Below are positions 53,620-61,690 of a DNA stretch of 64,000 nucleotides, in pieces. This DNA comes from JAITVM01 sp031551135 (GTDB lineage: Bacteria > Bacillota > Clostridia > Lachnospirales > JAITVM01). The notes beneath the pieces were generated by a model, which saw nothing but the letters and a program-made list of their open reading frames with translations, searched no databases and was not told where the DNA came from. Where the stretch lies: the NCBI GenBank assembly GCA_031551135.1, contig JAVBOA010000001.1:28392-92391 (forward strand), in the 5' to 3' direction. Numbering within the stretch: the stretch's first letter is position 1; every line of letters begins with the position of its first letter. The translations under genes and the position numbers were made by a program.

Positions 53620-54459
53620 ATGTTTAAAAATATTATTAAATCTCTTTTTATCACTTCGATTGTTTTCTTATTTATGACCAGCAATGTTTCCGCCGAAATT
53701 CTTGGATTGGATATGAAAACAAAGAACTTCTCGGCTTTGAAACAAACACCGAACGAAACGGCCGACACGATTACCAGACTAAATATTGGGGAATTGGTAA
53801 ATATTTTGTATATACAAGAAGATTGGGCTTGTATTCAATATAATACAAACACCGGCTTTGTAAAATTAACCACGTTTTATGATATGCAATTTACACAGCC
53901 TTACATAGAAATCGGTTCTGCGGCCTATATCGAGGATAATTCCATAAAACTTCCCGAACCAATTGTAGAAGATAAGAGCGACAAAAATAATACCGATAAA
54001 AATAATATTGACACGGATTTTGATTTGCAGGCCCGCGCCGCAAAAGTTACATTCCCTACTTGGAACGAAATCAAGTCCGGAATATTTTTGTTAAACAAGC
54101 CTGCCGAAGTTTATGATATCAAAAGCGGAAAAATTTATTATGTGCAGTCTTTTTCAAACGGCAACCACGCGGATGTCGAGCCTTGCACAAAAAAAGATAC
54201 GGCTATTATGTTTGAAACTTTCGGAAAAGAATGGAGTTGGGATGTGCGTCCTGTTTGGGTAACAATTAACGGGCAAACTATTGCGGGTTCGATTAACGGA
54301 ATGCCGCACGCTTCTCAAACAATATATGACAATGATATGGATGGACAAATATGTATTCATTTTAAAAACAGCAAAACGCATAACGGAAACCAATCCTATA
54401 CTGATTTACATCAGGAAATTGCGCAGGAGGCTTATGATTTAGCCCTCGAATACAGATAA
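53620..54459 (+). CDS. Secreted SH3-domain protein with uncharacterised C-terminal domain
   Basis: 279 residues, ATG 53620 after TTGGGGGAA. A signal peptide of ~26 residues ends NVSAEIL. Residues ~30-85 are an SH3b-like module (NFSALKQTPNETADTITRL, WACIQYNTNTGFVKL). An Asp/Asn/Lys-rich linker follows, then ~145 residues (KVTFPTWNEIKSGIFLLNKP...) forming a domain I have seen in Clostridia SH3 proteins. It has conserved acidic and His residues (FSNGNHADVEP; SINGMPHASQTI; GQICIHFKNSKTH). The His/Asp pattern hints at an enzyme or metal site, but no function is known. It probably acts at the cell wall. Own terminator. Confidence 0.75.
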   Translation: MFKNIIKSLFITSIVFLFMTSNVSAEILGLDMKTKNFSALKQTPNETADTITRLNIGELVNILYIQEDWACIQYNTNTGFVKLTTFYDMQFTQPYIEIGSAAYIEDNSIKLPEPIVEDKSDKNNTDKNNIDTDFDLQARAAKVTFPTWNEIKSGIFLLNKPAEVYDIKSGKIYYVQSFSNGNHADVEPCTKKDTAIMFETFGKEWSWDVRPVWVTINGQTIAGSINGMPHASQTIYDNDMDGQICIHFKNSKTHNGNQSYTDLHQEIAQEAYDLALEYR

Positions 54460-54467
54460 ACAAATAA

Positions 54468-54515
54468 ACCTGCTATAAAAAAATATATCAAAATATTTCT
54501 TTATAGCAGGTTTAT
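54468..54515. terminator. Terminator between SH3 gene and efp
   Basis: AACCTGCTATAAA...TTTATAGCAGGTTTATATT, a long stem between converging genes. Confidence 0.75.
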
Positions 54516-54523
54516 ATTATAAA

Positions 54524-55081
54524 TTATACGCGTCCTAAATATTCTCCGGTACGTGTATCGATTTTCAAAACATCGCCTTGGTTTATAAACAAAGGCACGT
54601 TTACACTTGCACCCGTTTCAAGTTTGGCCGGTTTAACAGCGCCTTGTGCTGTATCACCTTTAAATCCCGGCTCGGTATCAACAACTTCCAATTCCACAAA
54701 AAGCGGTGGCTCTATACCGAAAATATTTCCATTATGACTAAGTATTTTTACTGTTTCATTTTCTTTTACAAAATCAAGGCTATCTCCAACATCGGATTTA
54801 TTCACGGTGATTTGTTCAAAATTTTCAACGTCCATGAAATAATAGAGTTCGCCGTCATTATATAAATACTGCATATCTTTTCTCTCAATATGGGCTTTTG
54901 GCATTTTTTCAGATGGTCTGAAAGTTTTTTCAGTAGTGCCTCCTGAAATCAAATTTCTTAATTTTGTTCTTACAAAAGCCGCGCCTTTGCCCGGTTTTAC
55001 ATGTTGAAATTCCAATACAACATAAATATCGCCATCATATTCAATTGTAATACCGTTTCTAAACTCACTGGCAGAAATCAT
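54524..55081 (-). CDS. efp: Elongation factor P
   Basis: 185 residues from ATG 55081 (AGGAGGATT just upstream; the longer frame to 55123 is not supported). The three-domain EF-P sequence begins MISASEFRNGITIEYDGDIY. The conserved loop KPGKGAAFVRTKLRN carries the Lys or Arg at the tip that rescues ribosomes stalled on polyproline. The C-terminal domain has FKGDTAQGAVKPAKLETGAS and FINQGDVLKIDTRTGEYLGR. No modification genes are next to it. It follows comFB in the same direction after ~180 bp. Confidence 0.97.
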   Translation of the reverse strand: MISASEFRNGITIEYDGDIYVVLEFQHVKPGKGAAFVRTKLRNLISGGTTEKTFRPSEKMPKAHIERKDMQYLYNDGELYYFMDVENFEQITVNKSDVGDSLDFVKENETVKILSHNGNIFGIEPPLFVELEVVDTEPGFKGDTAQGAVKPAKLETGASVNVPLFINQGDVLKIDTRTGEYLGRV

Positions 55082-55263
55082 TTTGTTAATCCTCCTAAAA
55101 AGAAATTTCGCCTTGCACCGCAAGGCTCAATTGCTTATAAATTACTGCTTTATTATTTCAAACGCAATAAATTATTTATCCAATATAGTTTATGACAAAA
55201 GCTTCATTTTATCAAGTATTTTTTTACACGGAAAAAATCCGAACAACCGGAATATCGAAATTT

Positions 55264-55536
55264 TTATTCCACATCGTGGCGCGGATATCTTGAAACAATT
55301 ACAGCCGCTTTTGTTATAGCCGAAATTAAATCAACATCAATTTGCTGCTGAAATGCATTTAATTTCGCATAAAGTTCGCCTTTTTTTGTAACCACATATT
55401 TTGGCGGCAAAGTGTTTAATGCGATAGCAGTAATATCCAGCTTGCATTTTTCGCATTTGCATCCGTTTATATTGTCTAGCACCGATTCCAGCATCTCTTG
55501 AACACAAACTTCCATATAATTCCTAATTTCTCTCAT
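55264..55536 (-). CDS. ComFB family protein
   Basis: 90 residues matching the small ComFB family: an N-terminal acidic helix (YMEVCVQEMLESVLDNINGC), the zinc-type CKCEKCKLDITAIALNTLPPKYV, then a helical end. B. subtilis ComFB is encoded in the comF competence operon; cyanobacterial members bind cyclic dinucleotides. Here it lies between the pilus/type II-like operon and efp, so a link to pilus-dependent behaviour is plausible. The window's GGDEF protein could supply a ligand (inference only). Confidence 0.85.
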   Translation of the reverse strand: MREIRNYMEVCVQEMLESVLDNINGCKCEKCKLDITAIALNTLPPKYVVTKKGELYAKLNAFQQQIDVDLISAITKAAVIVSRYPRHDVE

Positions 55537-55584
55537 AATTTTCCTCCTATAGTGTTTTTTAGCATTTTAAGAAATGAATTAATA

Positions 55585-56028
55585 TCAGCCGGCATTTTTT
55601 ATCAAAACTCTGCCTGCACCAACATTTACAGTCATTTCATATGCTATTTTGCCTGAGTTTTTTTCCATCAAAGTAAAAGTTGCTGCGCTTGTAACTGTCC
55701 CGCGTTTTGTAAAATAAACCCGAGTATTAATATAAAAAGCAATATTTTCGGGCAGAGTCTTTGTCTCAGTTATATGGTATTTGTCTTTTTCTGTTTCATA
55801 ACCAATTTGATAAGTCTCCGAGTCTTTAACCATAATTACATATTTTTTCGATTCTGCCATAGAAATACTTTGTACATATCTTATATCGTCAGCCAAATTA
55901 TTTACCGCTATATTAATATTTGTATTTTTCAATGAGTAAGCGCCAAAATAACATATTGATGATAAAATAGAAAAAAGCGTTATACACACAATTAACTCTA
56001 TCAAAGAAAATCCTTTGTTTTTCTTCAA
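55585..56028 (-). CDS. Prepilin-like protein, GspH type
   Basis: 147 residues. The start TTG 56028 overlaps the yqeG end region. The N-terminus KKNKGFSLIELIVCITLFSI is a class III (type IV) prepilin signal: Gly before Phe is the cleavage site and Glu5 of the mature protein is present. The rest is a small beta domain typical of minor pilins/pseudopilins. The prepilin peptidase is not in this window. It is the last gene of the pilus operon. Confidence 0.85.
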   Translation of the reverse strand: MKKNKGFSLIELIVCITLFSILSSICYFGAYSLKNTNINIAVNNLADDIRYVQSISMAESKKYVIMVKDSETYQIGYETEKDKYHITETKTLPENIAFYINTRVYFTKRGTVTSAATFTLMEKNSGKIAYEMTVNVGAGRVLIKNAG

Positions 56029-56034
56029 TAAAAA

Positions 56035-56538
56035 TCACCGATTTCCGTTTTTCAAAAAAGCCTCAATAATAATTTTTTCAAAACCTCTCTTGATTCGCAC
56101 AGTAATTTCGTCTTTATTAACAATCGGTTTCACAAGAATCGTATAAATTTTCTTTCTGTTTCCGCAAACGATATCAGTAAAAATTTGGTCACCGATAATA
56201 CATGTTGAATCCACAGAAGCATTCATTACTTTCATTGCTTTGTTCATCGCTCTCAAGGAAGGTTTTCCTGCCATCGAAACAGAAAAAATATCCATATCCC
56301 GCTTAAATTTCTGGACTCGTATTTCATTATTATTTGATAATAAACAAATTCTAAATCCGATTCTTTTTAATTTTTCAAAAAAATCCCGTATATGTTTCGG
56401 CGCGCGTTCAATATAATAAGGGACCAAAGTATTATCAATATCAAAAATAATCGAACGGATGCCCATATTAAAGAGCTTGTCATAATTAACTAAATAAATT
56501 GAATCAACATATTCATTTGGAAAAAATTTTTCAAACAT
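56035..56538 (-). CDS. yqeG: YqeG family HAD phosphatase
   Basis: 167 residues. The HAD motif IIFDIDNTLVPY (DxDxT) near residue 33 provides the nucleophile Asp. ICLLSNNNEIRVQKF is motif II (Ser/Asn), AGKPSLRAMNKAM is motif III (Lys), and IGDQIFTDIVCGNRK is motif IV (GDQxxTD). It belongs to the HAD subfamily IIIA (YqeG). YqeG of B. subtilis lies in an operon with yqeH and aroE; its substrate is unknown. Here it is embedded between pilin genes. Confidence 0.92.
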   Translation of the reverse strand: MFEKFFPNEYVDSIYLVNYDKLFNMGIRSIIFDIDNTLVPYYIERAPKHIRDFFEKLKRIGFRICLLSNNNEIRVQKFKRDMDIFSVSMAGKPSLRAMNKAMKVMNASVDSTCIIGDQIFTDIVCGNRKKIYTILVKPIVNKDEITVRIKRGFEKIIIEAFLKNGNR

Positions 56539-56549
56539 AATTATCCTCG

Positions 56550-57749
56550 TTATAATTTTTTTGCTACGTATTCGTCAATATAAAAAAAATCCGCTGATGA
56601 TTTAATTATTGATTTTATTTTTAAAGCTGCCGTAGATTCTATGCTGCCTTTTGTGTAGAGCGTATTTTTTGATAAAGCTCTGAATTTGCTTAATTTAAAA
56701 TAATCAAAAATCTTACGCTTTAAAACATAATCATTTATAAAAACATCATAAATTGCATCGGATTTCGCAATGATATTCAAATTCCCGTTAAGATAAATAT
56801 TCCCGCCGGCGATCAAAGAGCCGTTTATAGAAATATCACTGTCAATATAAATATCGGAAGCGGATATTATCACTCCATCAAAGCTATTTGCGGCAGACGA
56901 AAATAAATGCAAATCGTTCGCTTTGTTTATAATTATACCGCTTAAATCCGAAATATCCAAGAATTTATTATTTTCGGAATTTATATATACATTATTTTCA
57001 TCGTCAAAAGCTCTGTCCGTGAGCATTACATCGGCGTTTACAATCGAACTGAAAGTACCGCCGATTCCGGAAACTAAATCACCATTTATATTATACTCTC
57101 CCTTTTCAATTTTACCAATACAAAATAAGCCTGAATTTAAAATAGCCGGTTTGGATTTTTCGGAGTAATTCTCGATTATTTGTAAATTAGTCGGCTTTAG
57201 GACGCAGCTCGAATCAAAAACAACGTCGGTTTTCAAATTTTTTGCATATGATGTTATTTTAAAACAATTGTTTGTATTTGAGTCGATTCCGTTTTTTGCA
57301 TAGGATATCAGAACCGTAAGATCATAATCCTCGGCTTTTTCGTCGTCAAAACTCAATTTATAAGAAAATTCATATTTATTCGTGGCAGTTTTATAATTAC
57401 TGTTCAATAAGGCTTTTACTTTTTCCTCCAATTTATACGAAATTGAAGTCTTCGCTGTATCACTCAGCGTAAATTCTCCGGCATATTTATCGCTTCCTGT
57501 GAATTTATAGACAATATCCGTTCCAAACTGACCTATAATTTCCATTTCGCATTTTTCCGCCATTTGATTAATCAAATCGCAAGCCTTCTCCAGCCCTCCG
57601 ACAGAAAGATAATATAAATTTTCATCCGTAATTTTATTAATCCTAAGGCTCTTCAGTATTTTGTTCGAAAAAGAGGACAAAAGAAGAAAAATAAAAGAAA
57701 TTAAAATCATTACATAAACAAGTATCGAGCCTTTCATTCTTTTTTTCAT
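56550..57749 (-). CDS. PilX-like pilus assembly membrane protein
   Basis: 399 residues. The N-terminus MKKRMKGSILVYVMILISFI resembles PilX/GspK-type minor pilins (basic end then one membrane helix; the Gly-Ser site is not a perfect prepilin motif). The C-terminal half has short repeated beta strands (DIYIDSDISINGSLIAGGNI, YLNGNLNIIAKSDA) like polymer-forming bactofilin-type beta helices. Its ATGA start overlaps the previous gene's stop by 4 bp, indicating translational coupling. The exact role in the pilus is uncertain. Confidence 0.7.
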   Translation of the reverse strand: MKKRMKGSILVYVMILISFIFLLLSSFSNKILKSLRINKITDENLYYLSVGGLEKACDLINQMAEKCEMEIIGQFGTDIVYKFTGSDKYAGEFTLSDTAKTSISYKLEEKVKALLNSNYKTATNKYEFSYKLSFDDEKAEDYDLTVLISYAKNGIDSNTNNCFKITSYAKNLKTDVVFDSSCVLKPTNLQIIENYSEKSKPAILNSGLFCIGKIEKGEYNINGDLVSGIGGTFSSIVNADVMLTDRAFDDENNVYINSENNKFLDISDLSGIIINKANDLHLFSSAANSFDGVIISASDIYIDSDISINGSLIAGGNIYLNGNLNIIAKSDAIYDVFINDYVLKRKIFDYFKLSKFRALSKNTLYTKGSIESTAALKIKSIIKSSADFFYIDEYVAKKL

Positions 57750-58528
57750 AAAATCGTCCCAATTCCGTATAATAATTCTTTTTTCTTATTGTAAATACTG
57801 ACATGCAAAAAATAATTTTTCTTTTTCGCTTCTTTGTATAGAGATGTGTATAAAATCCCTTTGCCGTCATAAGATATTTCCGGTATCCCGGATTTTTGTG
57901 AAATAACTTTGAAATAAGTGTTTTTTGTTGAATTATTAATAATTTTAAATTTCTTTTCGCCGTCGGTTATGTATTTTATTGAGATATCTTTATTTGCGCC
58001 GCTGAGTTTAATTTCGATAATATCGGATATATTTACAAATTCCGCGCCTTTTTTTAAATCAATAGAATCATTTTTTTGTTCAATAAATATGTCTTCTGAT
58101 ATATCCGCTTCTTCGTTTAAAAATAACTTATCGTAATTCGTCATTAATGAATTCACATTTTCGCTAATATCTTGATGCGCAATTACAATTTTATTTTCTT
58201 GGGCAGAGTTAATTTCCTCCAAAGTTATTTTGCAGTAGAAATTACTCGGAAATTCAATTTCCAATGCATTTAAAAATTCATCAATACTCTGATTTTCATG
58301 AAAAAACTCGATTCCAGGATTTCTGAAATTCATTTCAGATTTATCTAGAATCGACTTAATAAGTAAATTCAATTTGTATTTTTCTTCTAAAGATAAAGAA
58401 GCACTGTTCGTATTTTGAATGCTATTTAGGATGATAACAGAAAAAGAAATCACAAGCAGAAACGAAATTATAATTTCGATATATGATCCGCCTTTATTTT
58501 TCGAACGTTGGCTCAAGATTCTTCGCAT
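57746..58528 (-). CDS. Prepilin-like minor pilin (PilV/PilW-type)
   Basis: 260 residues from ATG 58528, which has AAAGAGG at proper spacing; the frame extends to 58606 inside the upstream pilO-like gene. The N-terminus RSKNKGGSYIEIIISFLLVI has prepilin layout: Gly-Gly cleavage, Glu5-like Glu, hydrophobic helix. The remainder is a soluble alpha/beta domain with no recognised motif. Overlaps the pilO-like gene by 35 bp. Confidence 0.75.
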   Translation of the reverse strand: MRRILSQRSKNKGGSYIEIIISFLLVISFSVIILNSIQNTNSASLSLEEKYKLNLLIKSILDKSEMNFRNPGIEFFHENQSIDEFLNALEIEFPSNFYCKITLEEINSAQENKIVIAHQDISENVNSLMTNYDKLFLNEEADISEDIFIEQKNDSIDLKKGAEFVNISDIIEIKLSGANKDISIKYITDGEKKFKIINNSTKNTYFKVISQKSGIPEISYDGKGILYTSLYKEAKKKNYFLHVSIYNKKKELLYGIGTIL

Positions 58529-59165
58529 CCGATGCCTCTTTTCCATAATAAAAAGGATTTTCAAAATTTTTGTTTGATTCAATTTCGACAAAAATTTCTT
58601 CATCACTGTTCATTTTTACAGTATAAACGCAAAGATTACAATCGACTGATATTTTTTCTTCTATTAAATTTGAGTCAGAAAAAAGTTTTAGATTTGTCAC
58701 AAAATATTTATATCTATTATTTTGCAAGCTGTAGATAAAATTCATTATATCATTTAAATTTCCTTCAGCCTCCACTAATAATTCATAGCAATAAAACCCG
58801 CCGATATTTTTTAATTCGCCGACTTTACGTTCTTCAATATTTACCAGTGAGATTTTATTTTGAAAAACATTATTTTTATTTGCGACATTTTTTATATTTG
58901 CGATGACGGTTGAAAATTCATTTGTGTCTAAAATCGAAAAAAATATTTCTTTATTTTTTGAATTAAAGTCTTCTAACAATACAGAATTTTTTTCAAAATT
59001 ATCTCTAATTCCTTTATTTATTAAATATATTTCCCTAATTTTAGCCCTTTCCGAAAACAATTCTTTTATTCGGATAAAATTCGCCTTAAGCAAATAAAAA
59101 TAAATCGCAAAATAGGCTGCTGCGAAAATTACAGCCGCAAATATTACTTTAGTTTTTTTAGGCAT
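58494..59165 (-). CDS. PilO-like pilus inner-membrane protein
   Basis: 223 residues from ATG 59165 (an ATG at 59177 is also in frame). A single N-terminal membrane helix (~5-25, VIFAAVIFAAAYFAIYFYLL) is followed by a coiled-coil stretch and a ferredoxin-like domain with KVGELKNIGGFYCYELLVEAEGNLNDIMNFIYSL, the characteristic PilO block. PilO pairs with PilN to link the PilM ATPase-like protein to the outer components. It overlaps the pilN-like gene end by ~8 bp. Confidence 0.8.
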   Translation of the reverse strand: MPKKTKVIFAAVIFAAAYFAIYFYLLKANFIRIKELFSERAKIREIYLINKGIRDNFEKNSVLLEDFNSKNKEIFFSILDTNEFSTVIANIKNVANKNNVFQNKISLVNIEERKVGELKNIGGFYCYELLVEAEGNLNDIMNFIYSLQNNRYKYFVTNLKLFSDSNLIEEKISVDCNLCVYTVKMNSDEEIFVEIESNKNFENPFYYGKEASDAKNLEPTFEK

Positions 59166-59700
59166 TTGAAACACCATCTTTTAAATATAATTCAAGCGAA
59201 ACATCAATATCTTCCGAAAAACTAATATCCGAAATTTTGACTTCTTTAAAAAAACCCAGACCGTTTAAATATGTAAGATATTCATCAAAGCTCCTGTCAT
59301 TCTTAAAATTCAAGTCAACATCGATTCTATTATTTTTTTGAATATAAGAAATCGAATTAATATCCAATTCGGCATAATTATAAATTAACCGAAAAATCGC
59401 GTTTAAGCCAATATTTTTATATTCTATGCTATTTTTTGCGGCTTCTAAATCACTGTTTAGTGATTTTTTATACTGCAATTCTTCATAAGTCTTTAATGCA
59501 TTTTGATAAAGCGCCCTATTTTGTTCATCATTATAATATTCAATTTCAAATTCATATTTTTCAATTGTTTTATTAATCACGAACAGCGAAATTATCGAAA
59601 ATGTAAAAATTATAGATAAACTAAAAATAATTGTTTTGTAAATTCTTTTGCTTTCATTTTTATCTTTATATTCCTTCGTTAATAAATTTATTTTTTTCAT
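59158..59700 (-). CDS. PilN-like pilus inner-membrane protein
   Basis: 180 residues. The N-terminus MKKINLLTKEYKDKN resembles the PilN cytoplasmic INLL motif that binds PilM. A membrane helix at ~24-46 follows, then a coiled coil and a small periplasmic-type domain. It lies between pilM-like (8 bp upstream) and pilO-like genes, the conserved order in type IV pilus clusters. Confidence 0.85.
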   Translation of the reverse strand: MKKINLLTKEYKDKNESKRIYKTIIFSLSIIFTFSIISLFVINKTIEKYEFEIEYYNDEQNRALYQNALKTYEELQYKKSLNSDLEAAKNSIEYKNIGLNAIFRLIYNYAELDINSISYIQKNNRIDVDLNFKNDRSFDEYLTYLNGLGFFKEVKISDISFSEDIDVSLELYLKDGVSNA

Positions 59701-59708
59701 AACGCACC

Positions 59709-60479
59709 TCAGCGTAGATAATTAAGGGCTAAAAAATTTATGTCCGACGATAAAAGCCTGCTCAGTTTCTCCTTATTATAAAAAACGCTATTTACAAAGG
59801 AAGAAAAGTTTTGTTCCAATAAAGGCATATCATCTAAAAATACCAAGTTTTTTATTGAATACATCTCCTCATTGTAAAACCCCAAGCCTTGATTCAGCAG
59901 CATAATGATATCTTTATTAAAGTCCAAATTTAAATCTCTCATTAAAACAATCTTTCCTTTGTGCAGATAAATAAATGAATATTTTCCATTTATCATGAAA
60001 GAAACAAGCGTCTTTGATTTGAAATATTTATTCAAAATCTTAGAGACGGAATTTTGATAAAAATCAATCCATACGCAAATTAAACCTATTTCTTCTATAA
60101 TTTTGAGATAATTTTGAATTAAGGATTTTGAAACGGCTACAAACATGATGTGAACTTCATTCCGGTCTTTTGATAAGATTTCATAGTCGAAAACAAATTC
60201 CTCCTTTTTAATAGGAAAGAACTCGTCAACATTATTTGAAAAAATTTTATATAATTCCCTATTTGACAAGGAATTATAGACTTCAAACCTCTTGTGTATT
60301 TTGTCACTTTTTAAAACAATACCAATCTTTTTTGATTTTATTTTATGCTCAGAAATGAAATTCAAAATGCTATTTTTAATGCAATCTGAATTTTCAATTT
60401 CCCGTGCATCTTGATATATGCGCTTGTTCTTTTTATAAAAAAGCTTGATTTTATCATAAGAAAGCTCTATATAAATCAT
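59709..60479 (-). CDS. PilM-like actin-fold protein
   Basis: 256 residues, shorter than typical PilM (~350). It keeps an N-terminal beta strand (IYIELSYDKIKLFYKK), a central VHIMFVAVSKSLIQNYLKII, and TLVSFMINGKYSFIYLHKGK, resembling the ATPase-core repeats of the PilM/FtsA superfamily. The final residues are divergent and may lack part of the last subdomain. It is the first of the pilM-N-O set. The 265-bp region upstream (60480-60744) holds nested repeats rather than a promoter I can recognise. Confidence 0.75.
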   Translation of the reverse strand: MIYIELSYDKIKLFYKKNKRIYQDAREIENSDCIKNSILNFISEHKIKSKKIGIVLKSDKIHKRFEVYNSLSNRELYKIFSNNVDEFFPIKKEEFVFDYEILSKDRNEVHIMFVAVSKSLIQNYLKIIEEIGLICVWIDFYQNSVSKILNKYFKSKTLVSFMINGKYSFIYLHKGKIVLMRDLNLDFNKDIIMLLNQGLGFYNEEMYSIKNLVFLDDMPLLEQNFSSFVNSVFYNKEKLSRLLSSDINFLALNYLR

Positions 60480-60526
60480 AATATCACCAGATTATATTTC
60501 TTATATTTTTTCATAATATTAATATA

Positions 60527-60701
60527 GCGGTTTGATTTTTCTTGATAAATAATACTATTTTCATTATTAAGGATAGAAAAAAATATTTCATTTCACGCTT
60601 GAAGCATGCGTGAAACGCTCCGCTGTGAAAAATTTTTTTCTACTTATCAAAATGAAAATAGTACAAATTGTAAACAAAATATCCAGTAAAAACCAAACCG
60701 C
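60527..60701. repeat. Second palindromic family, copy interrupted by a MITE
   Basis: GCGGTTTGATTTTTCTTGAT at the left and GTAAAAACCAAACCGC at the right match, in reverse orientation, the intact copy at 39368-39437. Removing the MITE at 60552-60664 leaves ~62 bp, close to the intact 70 bp. Confidence 0.7.
60552..60664. repeat. MITE-like palindromic repeat nested in another repeat
   Basis: A 113-bp full copy in the reverse orientation relative to most others (TTTCACGCTTGAAGCATGCG...CGCTCCGCTGTGAAA), from ATACTATTTTCATT to AATGAAAATAGTAC. Confidence 0.9.
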
Positions 60702-60728
60702 AATATTGGCAAAATGAAACTCCATTGG

Positions 60729-60742
60729 AATGGAAATAGTAC
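60729..60742. repeat. Isolated MITE terminus
   Basis: AATGGAAATAGTAC, one end of the element, ends three bases before the TAG stop of the pilin gene at 60745. The partner end is not found. Confidence 0.4.
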
Positions 60743-60744
60743 AA

Positions 60745-61278
60745 CTACGCAACATGCTTAATATAAATATCTCGGTATAGAATAATTGGACTATCAATCG
60801 AAATACCATTTTGTGAAATTTTGCAATCCGTTGTAATTTTGATTGAAACTATATTGTCTTTCATAGATATTGCAACATCTGAAATATATCTGGCTAATTC
60901 GTTGAAATCTCCATATTCGAATCTATGATAATGCACATTGTTTGGGTCTTTAACAGATGAATCAAAGCGAAAAATACTTTCTTCCGTTTTTCCGGTGTTT
61001 TCATCTCCGGTTATATATTTCAATGTAAGGCTTACCAACGAGCCGCTTTTTGACGAACTAACCGTGATTTTTTTAGCCCCTCTTATTTGAGTTTCTAAAA
61101 AATTCATAGAAATGCTGGCCGAATGATATAGTTCTGAATAAACTTTATGTTTTTCAAAATTATTCAAAACAAGTGAAACTAAATTTAACAAAGAAATAAT
61201 TATAATTGAAATAACGGCCATCGAGCACGCAATTTCCAAAAGCGTATATCCTCTATGGCTTGACATAAGGCTTTTCAT
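60745..61278 (-). CDS. Prepilin-like minor pilin (GspJ/PilW-type)
   Basis: 177 residues. The N-terminus SSHRGYTLLEIACSMAVISI is a prepilin signal (Gly-Tyr cleavage site, Glu5 present). ATG 61266 (residue 5) would also serve as start. The start overlaps the preceding pilin gene by ~26 bp. The globular part has ISMNFLETQIRGAKKITVSS, typical of the GspJ-like fold. Confidence 0.85.
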   Translation of the reverse strand: MKSLMSSHRGYTLLEIACSMAVISIIIISLLNLVSLVLNNFEKHKVYSELYHSASISMNFLETQIRGAKKITVSSSKSGSLVSLTLKYITGDENTGKTEESIFRFDSSVKDPNNVHYHRFEYGDFNELARYISDVAISMKDNIVSIKITTDCKISQNGISIDSPIILYRDIYIKHVA

Positions 61279-61663
61279 TTTCGTTAAGAGATTTGACTAA
61301 ATCTGTAAATCTGCCGCCGTCAGTAGAAGAAAGCTGAATTTTCACCATTTTATCCGCCTTAACATAAACAAAAGTGCCGCCGGTCTGCGATTTATCATTT
61401 ATATCAACATATCCGGCATCTGCAAGAAAATCCAAAGCATTTCCATTATCAGCAAGTTCAATATCTTTATTTTTGTCAACTTCATAGAGCAAAACCGCAT
61501 TGGTCATGACTCTCGCAGATTGTACATCTGCTTGGAGCTGAACTCTTCGAAGCATGTATTGGTAACTATAGGTTATAATTGTTGCCAAAATGCCTATTAT
61601 AATCATAACAACTAATAATTCTATAAGCGTAAATCCACTTTTACGAAAATATTTTTTCTTCAT
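61253..61663 (-). CDS. Type II/IV prepilin, GspG/PilA-like major pilin
   Basis: 136 residues. The signal KKYFRKSGFTLIELLVVMII has the perfect GFTLIE motif. A hydrophobic helix and then a compact globular domain follow (RRVQLQADVQSARVMTNAVL, YVDINDKSQTGGTFVYV). Length and position right after gspF suggest the main pseudopilin/pilin. Confidence 0.92.
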   Translation of the reverse strand: MKKKYFRKSGFTLIELLVVMIIIGILATIITYSYQYMLRRVQLQADVQSARVMTNAVLLYEVDKNKDIELADNGNALDFLADAGYVDINDKSQTGGTFVYVKADKMVKIQLSSTDGGRFTDLVKSLNENEKPYVKP

Positions 61664-61690
61664 AAACGCATCTCCATAATCTAAATTGTG

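Noticed and set aside
24..60664. CRISPR array interpretation of the repeated palindromes
   Set aside because: Copies are kilobases apart, flanked by unrelated DNA, lack spacers of constant length, and no cas genes are present.
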